Positions 25,718 through 36,279 of a stretch of DNA of 64,000 nucleotides are shown here, one piece after another (the stretch's first letter is position 1; each line of letters starts with the position of its first letter). The DNA is taken from contig NZ_VZDO01000004.1 of the NCBI RefSeq assembly GCF_008802405.1, positions 186,001-250,000 on the forward strand, given 5' to 3'. The stretch is from Plantimonas leprariae (GTDB taxonomy: Bacteria > Pseudomonadota > Alphaproteobacteria > Rhizobiales > Rhizobiaceae). The translations under genes and the position numbers were made by a program. The notes under the pieces were generated by a model. That model was given only the letters and a program-made list of their open reading frames with translations. It was not told where the DNA came from and made no database searches.

Positions 25718-26296
25718 ATGGAAGCAGACTCGGAGTTTTTGGCTGCCGTCCGGGACAATCGCCGCAATCGCGAACTGCTCGTTCGCCTGCGCCGGCTCGG
25801 GCTGGACGACTGCTTCCTCGTGGCGGGCTGCCTGTTCCAGTCGTTCTGGAACCGCCTCTCCGGCCTCCCGCCCGAGCACGGGATCAGGGACTACGACATC
25901 TTCTATCACGACGGTTCCGACCTCTCGTTCGAGGCGGAGGACGCCGTCGTCCGCCGGGTACACGATGCCGTCGCCGATCTCGGCATCGCGGTGGACGTGA
26001 AGAACCAAGCCCGCGTGCATCTCTGGTACGAGGGTCGGTTCGGGCATCGGAGGGAGCCGCTCCGCGACTGCTGCGACGGGATCGACCGGTACCTTGTCGC
26101 CTGTACCTGCGTCGGCATCGACGTGCGCAGCGGCGCTATCTACGCGCCGAACGGCCTCGCCGATCTTCGCGCCGGCATCCTGCGGCCCAATCCGAAGAGC
26201 GGCAGCCCTGCCGCGTTGTTCGCGGCGAAGGCGGCGGACTACCGGGCGCGCTGGCCGTGGCTTCGGATCGAGCCGGACGGCGCGCTTGGCCGTTGA
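25718..26296 (+). CDS. Nucleotidyltransferase-family protein (NTP_transf_6)
   Basis: A 192-aa protein matching the NTP_transf_6 (PF06042) group of nucleotidyltransferase-fold proteins. The core is FLVAGCLFQSFWNRLSG followed by GIRDYDIFYHD, where the DYD aspartates would bind metal, then VDVKNQARVHLWYEGRFG and a C-terminal helical part (ALFAAKAADYRARWPWL). ATG 25718 is the first start and fits the family. It ends 32 bases before rnpB. The substrate is not known. Confidence 0.85.
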   Translation: MEADSEFLAAVRDNRRNRELLVRLRRLGLDDCFLVAGCLFQSFWNRLSGLPPEHGIRDYDIFYHDGSDLSFEAEDAVVRRVHDAVADLGIAVDVKNQARVHLWYEGRFGHRREPLRDCCDGIDRYLVACTCVGIDVRSGAIYAPNGLADLRAGILRPNPKSGSPAALFAAKAADYRARWPWLRIEPDGALGR

Positions 26297-26328
26297 CTTC
26301 GCGGCCTCGAACCGGCACGGGAGCCCGC

Positions 26329-26714
26329 GTCAGCCGGCCGGGCGGCCGCTCCCGTCACATGCCGAAAGGCGGCGGGGGAGGAAAGTCCGGGCTCCACGGA
26401 GAAACGGTGCCGGGTAACGCCCGGCGGGGGCGACCCCAGGGAAAGTGCCACAGAGAACGAACCGCCTCGGCCTGCCGGGGTAAGGGTGAAAAGGTGGGGT
26501 AAGAGCCCACCGCGCGACCGGCAACGGGAGCGGCACGGCAAACCCCACCGGGAGCAAGACCGAATAGGGACGACGCGGCGGCTCCGGCTGCCAGCCCTTC
26601 TCCGGGCCGGTCGTCCGGGTGGGTTGCTCGAGGCGGCGCGCGAGCGCCGTCCCAGAGGAATGGTCGCCCGGTGGCTTCGGCCATCGACAGAACCCGGCTT
26701 ACAGGCCGGCTGAC
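26329..26714 (+). ncRNA. rnpB: RNase P RNA, bacterial class A
   Basis: The RNA subunit of ribonuclease P, which trims the 5' leader of pre-tRNA. The 5' GTCAGCCGGCC (26329-26339) pairs exactly with 3' GGCCGGCTGAC (26704-26714) to form P1. Universal elements are present in order: GAGGAAAGTCCGGGCTCC (26379-26396, P3/P4), CCCAGGGAAAGTGCCACAGA, GGTAAGAGCCCACCGCG, GGCAAACCCCACC, GAGCAAGACCGAATAGGGA and ACAGAACCCGGCTTAC (P4 3' strand). The length (about 386 nt) and the GGGTAACGCCCGGCGGGGGCG-type P6-P9 region match alphaproteobacterial RNAs. The exact ends are inferred from P1 pairing. Confidence 0.96.
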
Positions 26715-27228
26715 TTCGACCATCGCCGGCCTTCAAATCATTTCGTTCGCTCGGAACCGTTGCAACTCCTGCGCGACAATCTCGAATGATGCGATGTGGA
26801 CGAAAAGCGGCGCAAGTCACTGTGGGGCGATGATTTCCCGCCTCCGCAACACGTCGGTCGCAGCAGCGGACAGGATCGACTTCCACTAGGCGAAGCTTGC
26901 GTGAAGTTGGGGCCGATCCCCTTCCGGCGCCACTTATCAACGCATTGTTAAGTTTAACGATTTATGGATGTCTTCGAACCCCGCCGCCCGTGGCGGGGCG
27001 CGCCGTCCCATTGACGCCCATATGGCCCCATGTTAACCCTGCCGCCAGTTCGAGGGGAGGCTGAACGCTCCCTTTCATCAGGCAAACAGTGCAACTCCGG
27101 CGTGATCGCAGCCGGTGGCGACGGAACGGCAGCGTTCCGCGCTTCGGTGCATCGCGTCCGTTTGGCTGGCGGCCGCAATCGACGCGACGCGCGCTGGCGT
27201 TCGATCGAAGGGGCGGGCGCATCGTCGG
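26715..27228 (+). other. 514-bp intergenic region ahead of the dcw cluster
   Basis: No convincing gene lies between rnpB and mraZ. The region is AT-richer than its surroundings in 26930-26975, with TTAAGTTTAACGATTT near 26948, and holds a three-repeat MraZ box at 27006-27030. The main dcw promoter is probably here, around 26930-27040, which would give mraZ a leader of roughly 200 nt. Open frames in this stretch lack family features. Confidence 0.6.
27006..27030 (-). promoter_or_regulatory. MraZ box (three TGGGN repeats)
   Basis: On the minus strand the sequence reads TGGGG, five bases, TGGGC, five bases, TGGGA. Three TGGGN direct repeats separated by 5-nt spacers are the known operator of the MraZ repressor in E. 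coli and other bacteria. It is about 200 bases upstream of the mraZ start, so autoregulation of the dcw operon by MraZ is expected. The repeats are on the strand opposite to mraZ. Confidence 0.75.
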
Positions 27229-27681
27229 ATGGATCGATTCCTTTCCAATTCGGTTCTCGGCATCGACGCGAAGGGCAGGGTGTCCATCCCGTCGGGTTTC
27301 CGCCAAGTGATGGCGGCGCGCGGTTTCCGCGACTTCTACGGCATGCAGTCGCTTGGCGACCCGGCGATCGACGTCGGCGGCTCGGACCTCCTGGAGCGCT
27401 ACGAGTCGCGCATGTCGGCGGAGGATCCGCTTGGCGAGACCTACGCCGACCTTTCGCTGCTGGCCTACGGGGACGGCACCTTCCTGAAGGTCGATCCGGA
27501 AGGGCGCATCACGGTGACGGACTTCATCCGCTCCCACACGGGGATCGCGGATCGCGTCGCCTTCGTCGGCCGCAACCAGTTCTTTCAGCTCTGGGAGCCG
27601 GACCGGTTCGAGGCGCACCGGGCGGAAGCGCGGGCGCGGCTGCTGGCGGCCCGCAAGTCCGGCTCCGGGCGGGTCGAATGA
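27229..27681 (+). CDS. mraZ: MraZ transcriptional regulator of the dcw cluster
   Basis: A 150-aa MraZ protein with two SpoVT/AbrB-like halves, each with the DNA-contact pattern: DAKGRVSIPSGFRQ (about 13-26) and DPEGRITVTDFIR (about 88-100). MraZ forms ring oligomers that bind TGGGN repeats and repress the operon. ATG 27229 (MDRFLSNSVLG) matches the family start; the upstream frame to 27115 is non-coding. It is first in the cluster, and its stop overlaps the rsmH start by 4 bases. Confidence 0.96.
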   Translation: MDRFLSNSVLGIDAKGRVSIPSGFRQVMAARGFRDFYGMQSLGDPAIDVGGSDLLERYESRMSAEDPLGETYADLSLLAYGDGTFLKVDPEGRITVTDFIRSHTGIADRVAFVGRNQFFQLWEPDRFEAHRAEARARLLAARKSGSGRVE

Positions 27682-28718
27682 TGGAACATCGCGGCGAATT
27701 GCACGTGGAAACGCACGACGGCAGCGTCCCGCATATTCCGGTGATGCTGGCCGAGGTGCTGGAGGCGCTGCGCCCGAAGATCGGCGAGACGGTGGTCGAC
27801 GGCACCTTCGGGGCCGGCAGCTACAGCCGCGCCATCCTTTCACGCGGTGCGAACCTCGTCGCGATCGACCGCGACCCGGACGCCTTCGCCGAGGCCGACC
27901 GGACGGCGAGGGCGTTTCCAGACCGCATGACCGCCGTGAACGGCCGCTTCGGCGAGCTGGCGGACCTCGTCGCCGACCGCGTGCCGGGCGGGCTGGTCGA
28001 CGGTGTCGTGCTCGACATCGGCGTCTCGTCCATGCAGCTCGATCAGGCCGAGCGCGGCTTCTCGTTCGCCAAGGACGGGCCGCTCGACATGCGCATGGGC
28101 GGGCATGGGCCGACCGCGGCCGACGTGGTGAACCGGATGAAGCCCGGCGACCTCGCGCGCGTCTTCAGCTTCCTCGGCGAGGAGCGGCATGCCGGGCGCG
28201 CCGCCCGCGCGATCGAGGCCCGCCGTGGGGAGCGGCCGTTCGAGCGCACGCTCGATTTCGCCGGCGTGGTGGGCAAGGCGGTGGGCCGGGCTCCCGGCGA
28301 CCGGATCGACCCGGCGACGCGCGTGTTCCAGGCGCTGCGCATCTTCGTCAACGACGAGCTCGGGGAGCTGGCGCGGGCGCTGGTCGGCGCGGAGCGCGTG
28401 CTGAAACCCGGCGGCCGGCTCGTCGTGGTGTCGTTCCATTCGCTTGAGGATCGCATCGTCAAGCGCTTCCTGCGCGACCGCTCCGAAGCCCCTTCGGCCT
28501 CTCGGCATATGCCCGACGTGCCGGCGAAGGCGCTGACCTTCGAGGCGCGCAACCGTGCGCTCGCCGCCGGCGAAGCCGAATGCGCCGGCAATCCGCGGGC
28601 TCGCTCGGCGAAGCTTCGCTTCGGCACCCGTACCGCCGAGCCGCCGCGCGACGCCGCCGACCCTCTCGATTTCGCGGCGCTGCCTTCGCTCGCCGCCCTG
28701 CCGTTCTCCGGAGCCTGA
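27678..28718 (+). CDS. rsmH: 16S rRNA (cytosine1402-N4)-methyltransferase
   Basis: RsmH (MraW) methylates N4 of C1402 in the 16S rRNA P site with SAM. The 346-aa protein shows HIPVMLAEVLEAL, the SAM motif VVDGTFGAGSYSRAIL, VVLDIGVSSMQLD, RGFSFAKDGPLDMRM, QALRIFVNDELGEL and VVSFHSLEDRIVKRF, all diagnostic. The tandem ATGATG at 27678/27681 overlaps the mraZ stop. The C-terminus is slightly extended with a Pro/Ala-rich tail. ftsL starts 5 bases after its stop. Confidence 0.97.
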   Translation: MMEHRGELHVETHDGSVPHIPVMLAEVLEALRPKIGETVVDGTFGAGSYSRAILSRGANLVAIDRDPDAFAEADRTARAFPDRMTAVNGRFGELADLVADRVPGGLVDGVVLDIGVSSMQLDQAERGFSFAKDGPLDMRMGGHGPTAADVVNRMKPGDLARVFSFLGEERHAGRAARAIEARRGERPFERTLDFAGVVGKAVGRAPGDRIDPATRVFQALRIFVNDELGELARALVGAERVLKPGGRLVVVSFHSLEDRIVKRFLRDRSEAPSASRHMPDVPAKALTFEARNRALAAGEAECAGNPRARSAKLRFGTRTAEPPRDAADPLDFAALPSLAALPFSGA

Positions 28719-28723
28719 CCGCC

Positions 28724-29080
28724 GTGTTGAAGACGATCGACATCATCCTCGTCGCCTTGATGGTCACGGCCGCCGCGTGGACCTTCAAGGTCAAGTACGA
28801 GGCCGAGTCGCTCGAGGCGCAGGTCGCCTCGTTCGATCGCAAGGCGCAGCTCGAGCGCGAAACGATCTCGCTGCTCGACGCCGACTGGAGCCTCCTGAAT
28901 CAGCCCGACCGCCTGCAGCGGTTGGCCGAGGCCTTCAAGGGCGATCTCGCGCTGGAGCCTGTGCAGCCGCAGCAGATCATCGAGCCGGAGGAGCTGCCGG
29001 CCGTGCCGATCGACATCGTGCCGAGCCCCACCGCCTCGCTCGGCGGCTATGCCGAAGCCTCGAAGACCAAGGTGCGCTGA
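28724..29080 (+). CDS. ftsL: Cell division protein FtsL
   Basis: A 118-aa bitopic divisome protein. One membrane span (about 6-22: IIILVALMVTAAAWTF-like) is followed by a short periplasmic coiled coil (YEAESLEAQVASFDRKAQLE), LDADWSLLNQPDRLQRLAEAF, typical of alphaproteobacterial FtsL, and a proline-rich tail. It starts with GTG at 28724; the frame upstream overlaps rsmH. With FtsQ and FtsB it links FtsWI to the Z-ring. Position between rsmH and ftsI is canonical. The sequence is poorly conserved, so the call leans on synteny. Confidence 0.88.
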   Translation: MLKTIDIILVALMVTAAAWTFKVKYEAESLEAQVASFDRKAQLERETISLLDADWSLLNQPDRLQRLAEAFKGDLALEPVQPQQIIEPEELPAVPIDIVPSPTASLGGYAEASKTKVR

Positions 29081-29081
29081 G

Positions 29082-30824
29082 ATGAAGCTCCCGAAGCCGT
29101 CTTTCGCGCCGCTCGCCCGTCTTGCCGTGTCGCCGCTGACTTTGCGCCTGCCGGGCTCCCGCCGTTCGTCGGCGAAGGCCGACGCGCGACCGATGTCGGA
29201 GAAGGTCCGGAACAAGAGCCGCTTCACCATCGCGATGACGGCCTTCTGCTGCATCTACGCGGTGATCGGCGGCCGGCTGGTCTGGTGGGGCGTCGCGCCC
29301 GCCGACGACGGCGGCTACCGCGCCTTCGGGCAGGTGGTGGCGGACCGTCCCGACCTCATCGACCGCAACGGCGAGGTGCTGGCGACCGACATCAAGACCG
29401 CCTCGCTCTTCGCCGAGCCGAACCGCATCGTCGACGCCGACGAGGCGACGGAACTCCTGACCGGCGTCCTGCCGGACCTCAACCCGAAGCAGCTCCGCAC
29501 CAAACTGACCAGCGGCGCGAAGTTCGCCTGGCTGCAGCGCGAGCTGACGCCGAAGCAGCAACAGCAGATCTTCGAGCTCGGCATCCCCGGCATCGGCTTC
29601 CGCACGGAGAAGCGGCGCTTCTACCCGGGCGGCAACACCGCCTCTCACATCATCGGAGCGGTGAACGTCGACAACCAAGGCATCGCCGGGATGGAGAAGT
29701 ACATCGACGATACCGGCCTGCGCGACATCCAGAACCTCGGCCTCGCCGGCGGCGAGATGGCGCCGGTCAAGCTGTCGATCGACCTGCGCGTCCAGCACAT
29801 CATGCGCGACGAGCTGGCCGCCGCGATGAAGCGCTACCGCGCGATCGCCGCCGGCGGCGTCATCATCGACGTCGATACCGGCGAGATCCTCGCGATGGCC
29901 TCCATGCCGGACTACGATCCGAACCAGCCGGCGGAAGCGTTGAAGAAGGAGAACCTGAACCGCATGTCGGCGGGCGTGTTCGAGATGGGCTCGACCTTCA
30001 AGAGCTTTACCACCGCGATGGCGCTGGATTCCGGCAAGGTGACGCTGAACACCGTGTTCCCGACGAACCCGTTCCGCGTCGGCGGCTTCACGATCAAGGA
30101 GTTCCACTCCAAGCACCGGCCGCTCTCGGTGCCGGAAATCTTCCAGTATTCGTCCAACGTCGGCTCGGCGCACGAGGCGGATCTCGTCGGCATCGAGGGC
30201 CATCAGGCGTTCCTGACGCGCATGGGCCTCCTGTCGCGCCTCAAGACCGAGCTGCCCGAAGTGGCGACGCCGACGCAGCCGCGGGTCTGGAAAAAGATCA
30301 ACTCGATGACCGCCTCCTACGGCCACGGCGTCGCGACGACGCCGCTGCAGACCGCGGTCGCGGCGGTCGCGCTGATGAACGGCGGCTACCTGATCCCGCC
30401 GACCTTCCTCACCCGCACGAAGGAGGAGGCCGACAAGCTGAAGACACAGGTCGTCTCGAAACGCGTCAGCGACGAGATGCGCTACCTCTACGACCTCAAC
30501 GGCGAGCGCGGCTCCGGCCGGTCGGCGCAGGTCAGCGGCTACCGCGTCGGCGGCAAGACCGGCACGGCCGAGAAGGTCGTGAACGGCCGCTACAGCGGCA
30601 ACAAGAAGTTCAACGCCTATCTCGCTTCGTTCCCGATCGACGCGCCGCGCTACGTGGTGCTGGTGGTGGTCGACGATCCGCAGGTGGAAGAAGGCAAATC
30701 GAACGCGCAGGCCGCCGCCAACGCCGCGCCGACCGCGGGCGCCATCATCCGCCGCGCGGCTGCGCTTCTGAAGGTCAAGCCGGTCTTCAAGGAGCAAGGA
30801 AATTCCTTGCTCGTGTCGTACTGA
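29082..30824 (+). CDS. ftsI: Septal peptidoglycan transpeptidase FtsI (PBP3)
   Basis: A 580-aa class B penicillin-binding protein that cross-links septal peptidoglycan together with FtsW. A cytoplasmic basic tail of about 45 residues and one membrane anchor (about 48-66) precede the periplasmic part. The pedestal has [15 protein letters not shown]; transpeptidase motifs are STFK with Ser304 as nucleophile, SSN near 356 and KTGTA near 490. The start ATG 29082 is one base after the ftsL stop; the extra 33 bases of upstream frame fall within ftsL. Its length is normal. Confidence 0.96.
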   Translation: MKLPKPSFAPLARLAVSPLTLRLPGSRRSSAKADARPMSEKVRNKSRFTIAMTAFCCIYAVIGGRLVWWGVAPADDGGYRAFGQVVADRPDLIDRNGEVLATDIKTASLFAEPNRIVDADEATELLTGVLPDLNPKQLRTKLTSGAKFAWLQRELTPKQQQQIFELGIPGIGFRTEKRRFYPGGNTASHIIGAVNVDNQGIAGMEKYIDDTGLRDIQNLGLAGGEMAPVKLSIDLRVQHIMRDELAAAMKRYRAIAAGGVIIDVDTGEILAMASMPDYDPNQPAEALKKENLNRMSAGVFEMGSTFKSFTTAMALDSGKVTLNTVFPTNPFRVGGFTIKEFHSKHRPLSVPEIFQYSSNVGSAHEADLVGIEGHQAFLTRMGLLSRLKTELPEVATPTQPRVWKKINSMTASYGHGVATTPLQTAVAAVALMNGGYLIPPTFLTRTKEEADKLKTQVVSKRVSDEMRYLYDLNGERGSGRSAQVSGYRVGGKTGTAEKVVNGRYSGNKKFNAYLASFPIDAPRYVVLVVVDDPQVEEGKSNAQAAANAAPTAGAIIRRAAALLKVKPVFKEQGNSLLVSY

Positions 30825-30891
30825 GGCGGCAGAACGGCAACCTTGGAGCCGGCGCGGGGAAACGCCGGCTCGCCGACCAGGGGATTGCCGC

Positions 30892-32340
30892 ATGAAGATT
30901 TCCGAGCTCGCCAAAGGACTTGCGGACGGCGGCGGCGAAACGGATGTCGAAGTGACGGGCGTCGTTTCCGACTCCCGCAAGGCCGTGCTGGGAAGCCTGT
31001 TCGCGGCGCTGAGCGGCTCGAAGGCGGACGGCGCCGGCTTCGTGGCGGACGCCGAACGGCGCGGCGCGGCCGCGGTGCTGGCGGCCGACGGACTGGCGCT
31101 CGACACGGCGCTCCCGGTGCTCCGCTCCGTCGATCCGCGCCGGGCGCTCGCCCTGATCGCGGCACGCTTCCACGGAGCACAGCCCGGCACCATCGCCGCC
31201 GTCACCGGCACCAGCGGCAAGACCTCGATCGCCGCCTTCACGCGCCAGATCTGGGCGGCGGCCGGCGAAGCGGCCGCTTCGATCGGCACCGTCGGCGTCG
31301 TCTCGCCGACCCGCAACGAATACGGCTCGCTGACGACGCCAGACCCGATCGACCTCGCGCGGTTGCTGGCCGAACTGAGCGGCGAGGGCGTGACCCACGT
31401 CGCGATGGAAGCCTCCAGCCACGGCCTCGACCAGCGTCGGCTCGACGGCGCGAAGCTTGCCGCCGCCGCCTTCATCAATCTCGGCCGCGATCATCTCGAC
31501 TACCATCCGGATATCGAGAGCTATTTCGCCGCGAAGATGCGCCTGTTCGACACGCTTTTGCCGCAGGGCGCGCCGGCGGTGATCTTCGCCGACGACGGCT
31601 GGTCGGACCGCGCCACCGCCGTCGCGCTCCATTCCGGCGCGGACCTCCTGACGGTCGGGCGCAAGGGTACGTTTCTGTCGCTGAAGCGGCTGGAGCACGA
31701 GCGCCACCGCCAGATTGCCGAGATCGAGCATGCCGGCCGGCTCTATCGCGTCGTGCTGCCGCTCGCCGGCGAGTTCCAGATGGCGAACGCGTTGGTCGCG
31801 GCCGGCCTCGCCATCGCCACCGGCGTCGATCCCGACATCGCGCTTGAGGCGCTGGAGTCCTTGAAGGGCGCGCCCGGACGGCTCGACCTCGCCGGCAACA
31901 CGGCGGAAGGCGCGCCGGTCTTCGTGGACTATGCGCACAAGCCGGAAGCGCTGGAGAACGTGCTTTCGTCCGTCCGTCCCTTCACCACGGGCCGCGTCGT
32001 CGTGGTGTTCGGCTGCGGCGGCGACCGGGACAAGGGCAAGCGGCCGATCATGGGCGAAATCGCGACCCGCCTCGCCGACGTCGCGATCGTCACCGACGAC
32101 AATCCGCGCTCCGAGGTGCCGGCGACGATCCGCGCCGAGATCATGGCGGCGGCGCCCGGCGCGACGGAGATCGGCGACCGGCGCGAGGCGATCCGCGCGG
32201 CGGTGCGCGAGGCCAGGGCCGGCGACACGGTAGTAATCGCCGGCAAGGGCCATGAGAACGGCCAGACGATCGGATCGCAGACCCTGCCGTTCAGCGACCA
32301 CGAGGAGGTTCGCGCGGCGATCGCGGAGGCCGGCCGATGA
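30892..32340 (+). CDS. murE: UDP-MurNAc-L-Ala-D-Glu:meso-diaminopimelate ligase
   Basis: MurE adds meso-diaminopimelate to UDP-MurNAc-dipeptide with ATP in the cytoplasm. The 482-aa Mur ligase has [16 protein letters not shown] in the N-terminal domain, the ATP loop TGTSGKTS (about 105-112), [16 protein letters not shown], and the DNPR motif (403-406) that selects meso-DAP over lysine. The HENGQTIG sequence near the C-terminus is also typical. The start follows a 67-base gap after ftsI, and murF overlaps its stop by 4 bases. Confidence 0.97.
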   Translation: MKISELAKGLADGGGETDVEVTGVVSDSRKAVLGSLFAALSGSKADGAGFVADAERRGAAAVLAADGLALDTALPVLRSVDPRRALALIAARFHGAQPGTIAAVTGTSGKTSIAAFTRQIWAAAGEAAASIGTVGVVSPTRNEYGSLTTPDPIDLARLLAELSGEGVTHVAMEASSHGLDQRRLDGAKLAAAAFINLGRDHLDYHPDIESYFAAKMRLFDTLLPQGAPAVIFADDGWSDRATAVALHSGADLLTVGRKGTFLSLKRLEHERHRQIAEIEHAGRLYRVVLPLAGEFQMANALVAAGLAIATGVDPDIALEALESLKGAPGRLDLAGNTAEGAPVFVDYAHKPEALENVLSSVRPFTTGRVVVVFGCGGDRDKGKRPIMGEIATRLADVAIVTDDNPRSEVPATIRAEIMAAAPGATEIGDRREAIRAAVREARAGDTVVIAGKGHENGQTIGSQTLPFSDHEEVRAAIAEAGR

Positions 32341-33800
32341 GCGAGAACTGGCTCTGGGAATCCGATGCGCTGCTCGCCGCACTCGGCGGCCGGGCGCATG
32401 GCGCGCTGCCGGGCGGCGTCACCGGCCTTTCCATCGACACGCGGACGCTGAAGGCCGGCGACGCGTTCTTCGCCATCAAGGGCGACCGGTTCGATGGCCA
32501 CAATTACCTGACCGCGGCGCGCTCGGCCGGCGCTTCGGTCTTCGTCGTCGCGCAATCGAAGCTTCCGGCGCTCGGGAAGGTGCTGGGGTCGCTGATCGTG
32601 GTGGACGACGTGCTCGCGGCACTCGGGCGTCTCGCGTCGGCCTCCAGGGCGCGCTCGAAGGCGAAGATCGTCGCCGTCACGGGCAGCGTCGGCAAGACCA
32701 CGACCAAGGAGGCGCTGCGGCACGCGCTGGAGGCATCCGGTCCGGTCCATGCCTCGGCGGCGTCGTTCAACAACCATTGGGGCGTGCCGCTGAGCCTGGC
32801 GCGGATGCCGGCCGACGCGCGCTACGGCGTGTTCGAGATCGGCATGAACCATCCGGGCGAGATCCGGCCGCTGGTGAAGCTGGTGCGGCCGCACGCAGCG
32901 ATCGTGACGCTGATCGCGCCGGCGCATCTCGGCTTCTTCCGCGACCTCGATGAGATCGCCGTCGCCAAGGGTGAAATCTTCGAGGGCGTGGTGGAGGGCG
33001 GCACGGCGATCCTCAATGCCGACGACCCTTACCACCTGCCGCTCGCCGAAATGGCCAGACAGGCGGGGGTCAACGATATCAAGCTCTTCGGCGAAAATGC
33101 TGAAGCGAACTACAGGCTGGCGGACTTCCAGCCGATGCCGGGCGGCGCGCGGATGCGGGCAAACATCGCCGGCGAGGATGTCGACGTCGACCTGCCGACG
33201 ATGGGGCGGCACATCGCGCAGAACCTCCTCGCCGTGCTCGGAACGGCCTCGGTGTTCGGCGCGGACGTCGCCGCGACCGCCGCGGCGCTGTCGAGCTGGC
33301 GGGCCGGCAAGGGGCGCGGCGCGCGTCACCACATCACGCTGGCGGACGGCCGCCGTTTCGAGCTGATCGACGAAAGCTACAACGCCAACCCGGCGTCGAT
33401 GCGCGCGGCGATCGCGGTGCTGGGCGCTTCCAACCCGAAGGGAAACGGCCGGCGCATCGCCGTGCTCGGCGACATGCTGGAACTCGGCGACGGTGGGCCG
33501 GCCATGCATGCCGAACTCGCCGAACCGCTGGAAGCGGCGAAGGCCGAGCGCGTCTACATGCTCGGCGAAGCCATGAAGGCCCTCGACGACGCGCTCGACG
33601 GACGCCTGCCATGCGAATGGCATCAGAGCTTCAGCGAGCTTGAGACAAGCCTGATCGGGCAAGTTCGCGACGGCGACGTCCTGATGGTCAAGGCGTCGAA
33701 CAGCATCGGTTTGTCGAAGATCGTGGACCGTCTCACCGCCGCATCCTCCTCGGAGCCGTCCGACCCGGCCGCCGCAAGTCGGCCGTCGCAAGGACAGTAG
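32337..33800 (+). CDS. murF: UDP-MurNAc-tripeptide:D-Ala-D-Ala ligase
   Basis: MurF attaches D-Ala-D-Ala to complete the UDP-MurNAc-pentapeptide. The 487-aa protein has [19 protein letters not shown] in domain 1, the ATP loop [11 protein letters not shown] (about 115-125), [30 protein letters not shown] and [15 protein letters not shown], all MurF hallmarks. Its ATG overlaps the murE stop (ATGA). The last 20 residues are Ser/Ala/Pro-rich and not conserved. mraY starts 4 bases after the stop. Confidence 0.97.
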   Translation: MSENWLWESDALLAALGGRAHGALPGGVTGLSIDTRTLKAGDAFFAIKGDRFDGHNYLTAARSAGASVFVVAQSKLPALGKVLGSLIVVDDVLAALGRLASASRARSKAKIVAVTGSVGKTTTKEALRHALEASGPVHASAASFNNHWGVPLSLARMPADARYGVFEIGMNHPGEIRPLVKLVRPHAAIVTLIAPAHLGFFRDLDEIAVAKGEIFEGVVEGGTAILNADDPYHLPLAEMARQAGVNDIKLFGENAEANYRLADFQPMPGGARMRANIAGEDVDVDLPTMGRHIAQNLLAVLGTASVFGADVAATAAALSSWRAGKGRGARHHITLADGRRFELIDESYNANPASMRAAIAVLGASNPKGNGRRIAVLGDMLELGDGGPAMHAELAEPLEAAKAERVYMLGEAMKALDDALDGRLPCEWHQSFSELETSLIGQVRDGDVLMVKASNSIGLSKIVDRLTAASSSEPSDPAAASRPSQGQ

Positions 33801-33804
33801 AGGC

Positions 33805-34887
33805 ATGCTCGCATTTCTCGGCCAGTTCGGCGGCGACGTCCCGGCCTTCAACGTCTTCCGTTACATCACCTTCCGGACCGGAAGCGCGATGATCACCTCG
33901 TTCATCGTCGTGTTCCTGTTCGGGCCGGCGGTGATCGCGACGCTGCGCATCCGGCAGGGACGGGGTCAGCCGATCCGCGCCGACGGCCCGCAGACGCATT
34001 TCAAGAAGGCTGGTACGCCCACCATGGGCGGCCTGATGATCCTCACCGGGCTCATCGTCTCGATTTTGCTCTGGGCGGAACTCGCCAACCTCTACGTCTG
34101 GGCGGTGCTGCTCGTGACGGTCGGCTTCGGCGCGATCGGCTTCTACGACGACTACCTGAAGGTCACGAAGCAGAGCCATCTCGGTCTTTCCGGTAAGGCG
34201 CGGCTGGCTTGCGAGTTCGTCATCGCCGGCATCGCGCTCGCCATGATCGTCCATGCCGGAACCGGCAGCTTCGCGACCTCGCTCGCCTTTCCGTTCGTGA
34301 AGTCGCTGCTGCTCAACCTCGGCCTGTTCTACATCGTGCTCGGCGCCTTCGTGGTGGTCGGCTCCGGCAACGCCGTGAACCTCACCGATGGGCTCGACGG
34401 GCTCGCCATCGTGCCGATCATGATCGCGGCCTCCGCCTTCGGCCTCATCGCCTATCTGGCCGGCAACGTGAACTTCTCGAACTATCTGCAGATCCACTAC
34501 GTCGCCGGCACCGGCGAGCTCGCGGTCGTCTGCGGCGCGGTGATCGGCGCGGGCCTCGGCTTCCTCTGGTTCAACGCGCCGCCGGCCGCGATCTTCATGG
34601 GCGACACCGGGTCGCTCGCGCTCGGCGGCATGGTCGGCACCATCGCCGTCGCCACCAAGCATGAGCTGGTGCTGGCGATCATCGGCGGGCTGTTCGTGAT
34701 CGAGGCGCTGTCAGTGATCATCCAGGTCGCCTCGTTCAAGCTCACCGGCAAGCGCGTCTTCCTGATGGCGCCGATCCACCACCATTTCGAGAAGCTCGGC
34801 TGGACCGAAAGCCAGGTCGTGGTCCGCTTCTGGATCATCGCCTTCATCCTCGCCTTCGTCGGCCTGTCGACGCTGAAGCTCCGATGA
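33805..34887 (+). CDS. mraY: Phospho-MurNAc-pentapeptide transferase (lipid I synthase)
   Basis: MraY transfers phospho-MurNAc-pentapeptide to undecaprenyl phosphate in the inner membrane, making lipid I. The 360-aa protein has about ten hydrophobic segments and the family motifs [32 protein letters not shown] (catalytic Asp pair), [25 protein letters not shown] and the HHHFE metal-site sequence [13 protein letters not shown] near 310. The start is 4 bases after murF and murD overlaps its stop by 4 bases. Confidence 0.97.
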   Translation: MLAFLGQFGGDVPAFNVFRYITFRTGSAMITSFIVVFLFGPAVIATLRIRQGRGQPIRADGPQTHFKKAGTPTMGGLMILTGLIVSILLWAELANLYVWAVLLVTVGFGAIGFYDDYLKVTKQSHLGLSGKARLACEFVIAGIALAMIVHAGTGSFATSLAFPFVKSLLLNLGLFYIVLGAFVVVGSGNAVNLTDGLDGLAIVPIMIAASAFGLIAYLAGNVNFSNYLQIHYVAGTGELAVVCGAVIGAGLGFLWFNAPPAAIFMGDTGSLALGGMVGTIAVATKHELVLAIIGGLFVIEALSVIIQVASFKLTGKRVFLMAPIHHHFEKLGWTESQVVVRFWIIAFILAFVGLSTLKLR

Positions 34888-36275
34888 TCCCGGTCGCATC
34901 GCTCGAGGGCAGGAAGATTGCGCTGTTCGGCCTCGGCGGTTCGGGGCGCGCGACAGCCGAGGCGCTGGTTGCGGGCGGCGCGAATGTCACCGCCTTCGAC
35001 GACAACCCGGCGAGCGTTGACGCCGCGGCTGCGGCGGGCATCCCGACCGCCGACCTGAAAAGCTTCGACTGGTCCGGCACGACGGCACTGGTGCTGTCGC
35101 CCGGCGTTCCGCTGACGCATCCGAAACCGCACTGGACCGTCGATCTCGCCAAGGCTGCCGGCGCGGAGGTGATCGGCGACATCGAGCTGTTCGGGCGCGA
35201 GCGCCGCACCCGCGCTCCGGAGGCGCCGTTCATCGCCATCACCGGCACGAACGGCAAGTCCACCACGACGGCGCTGGTCGCGCATTGCCTCGCGCATGCC
35301 GGGCGCGACACGCAGCTCGGCGGCAATATCGGTACGGCCGTGCTGACGCTGGAGCCGCCCGCGCCGGAGCGCTTCTATGTCGTGGAGTGTTCGTCCTACC
35401 AGATCGACCTTGCGCCGACGATCGAGCCTTCCGTCGGCATCCTCCTGAACCTGACGCCCGATCATCTCGACCGGCACGGCACGATGGAGAACTACGCCGC
35501 CGTGAAGGCGCGCCTGCTGAAGCAGGCCGGCACCGCCGTCGTCGGCATGGACGACGACTGGTGTGCCGGGATCGCCGATTGGCTGGAGGCGGACCGGCGC
35601 CGCGTCGTGCGGATATCCAACACGCGCGAACTGCATAGCGGCATGTTCTTCGCCGATGGGCGCGTCGTCGCCCGCACCGACGAGATCGAGCACGTCTTCG
35701 ACCTCGCCGGCATCGGCTCCTTGCGCGGCCGGCACAACGGGCAGAACGCGGCGGCGGCCGTCGCGGCGCTCGCGGCGAGCGGTCTGTCCGCCGCCGAAAT
35801 CGACAACGGCTTAAAGACGTTTCCGGGTCTGGCTCACCGGATGGAGGAAGTCGGGCGGCAGGGCAACGTGCTCTTCGTCAACGACTCCAAGGCGACGAAT
35901 GCCGAAGCCGCGGCACCGGCGCTTTCCGCCTTCGAGCGCATCCATTGGATCGCCGGCGGCCTGCCGAAGGCCGGCGGCATCACGGCCCTCGCGCCGCTCT
36001 TCGACCGGATCGCGAAAGCCTATCTCATCGGCGAGGCGGCGCCGGCTTTCGCCGCGACGCTGGGCGACCGCGTTCCCTACGAGATTTCTGGCACGCTCGA
36101 TCGGGCCGTGGAGCGCGCCGCCGAGGAAGCCGGCGCGACCGGCCGGGAGGAGGTGGTGCTCCTGTCGCCGGCTTGCGCCAGCTTCGATCAGTTCCGCAAC
36201 TTCGAGGTCCGGGGCGACAGCTTCCGGACCGCCGTCGGCCGGCTGTCCGGCATCGATCTCTTCCGGAAAGGCTGA
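34884..36275 (+). CDS. murD: UDP-MurNAc-L-alanine:D-glutamate ligase
   Basis: MurD adds D-Glu to UDP-MurNAc-L-Ala. The 463-aa protein has an N-terminal Rossmann-like region ([22 protein letters not shown]), the ATP loop [11 protein letters not shown] (about 117-127), [31 protein letters not shown] and [11 protein letters not shown], then [11 protein letters not shown] near the C-terminus. The order matches the family throughout. The ATG overlaps the mraY stop; ftsW begins 4 bases after its stop. Confidence 0.97.
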   Translation: MIPVASLEGRKIALFGLGGSGRATAEALVAGGANVTAFDDNPASVDAAAAAGIPTADLKSFDWSGTTALVLSPGVPLTHPKPHWTVDLAKAAGAEVIGDIELFGRERRTRAPEAPFIAITGTNGKSTTTALVAHCLAHAGRDTQLGGNIGTAVLTLEPPAPERFYVVECSSYQIDLAPTIEPSVGILLNLTPDHLDRHGTMENYAAVKARLLKQAGTAVVGMDDDWCAGIADWLEADRRRVVRISNTRELHSGMFFADGRVVARTDEIEHVFDLAGIGSLRGRHNGQNAAAAVAALAASGLSAAEIDNGLKTFPGLAHRMEEVGRQGNVLFVNDSKATNAEAAAPALSAFERIHWIAGGLPKAGGITALAPLFDRIAKAYLIGEAAPAFAATLGDRVPYEISGTLDRAVERAAEEAGATGREEVVLLSPACASFDQFRNFEVRGDSFRTAVGRLSGIDLFRKG

Positions 36276-36279
36276 AGGC

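Noticed and set aside
26947-26960. TTAAGTTTAAC as a CtrA site before the dcw cluster
   Set aside because: The two TTAA cores are only two bases apart, which does not fit the consensus.
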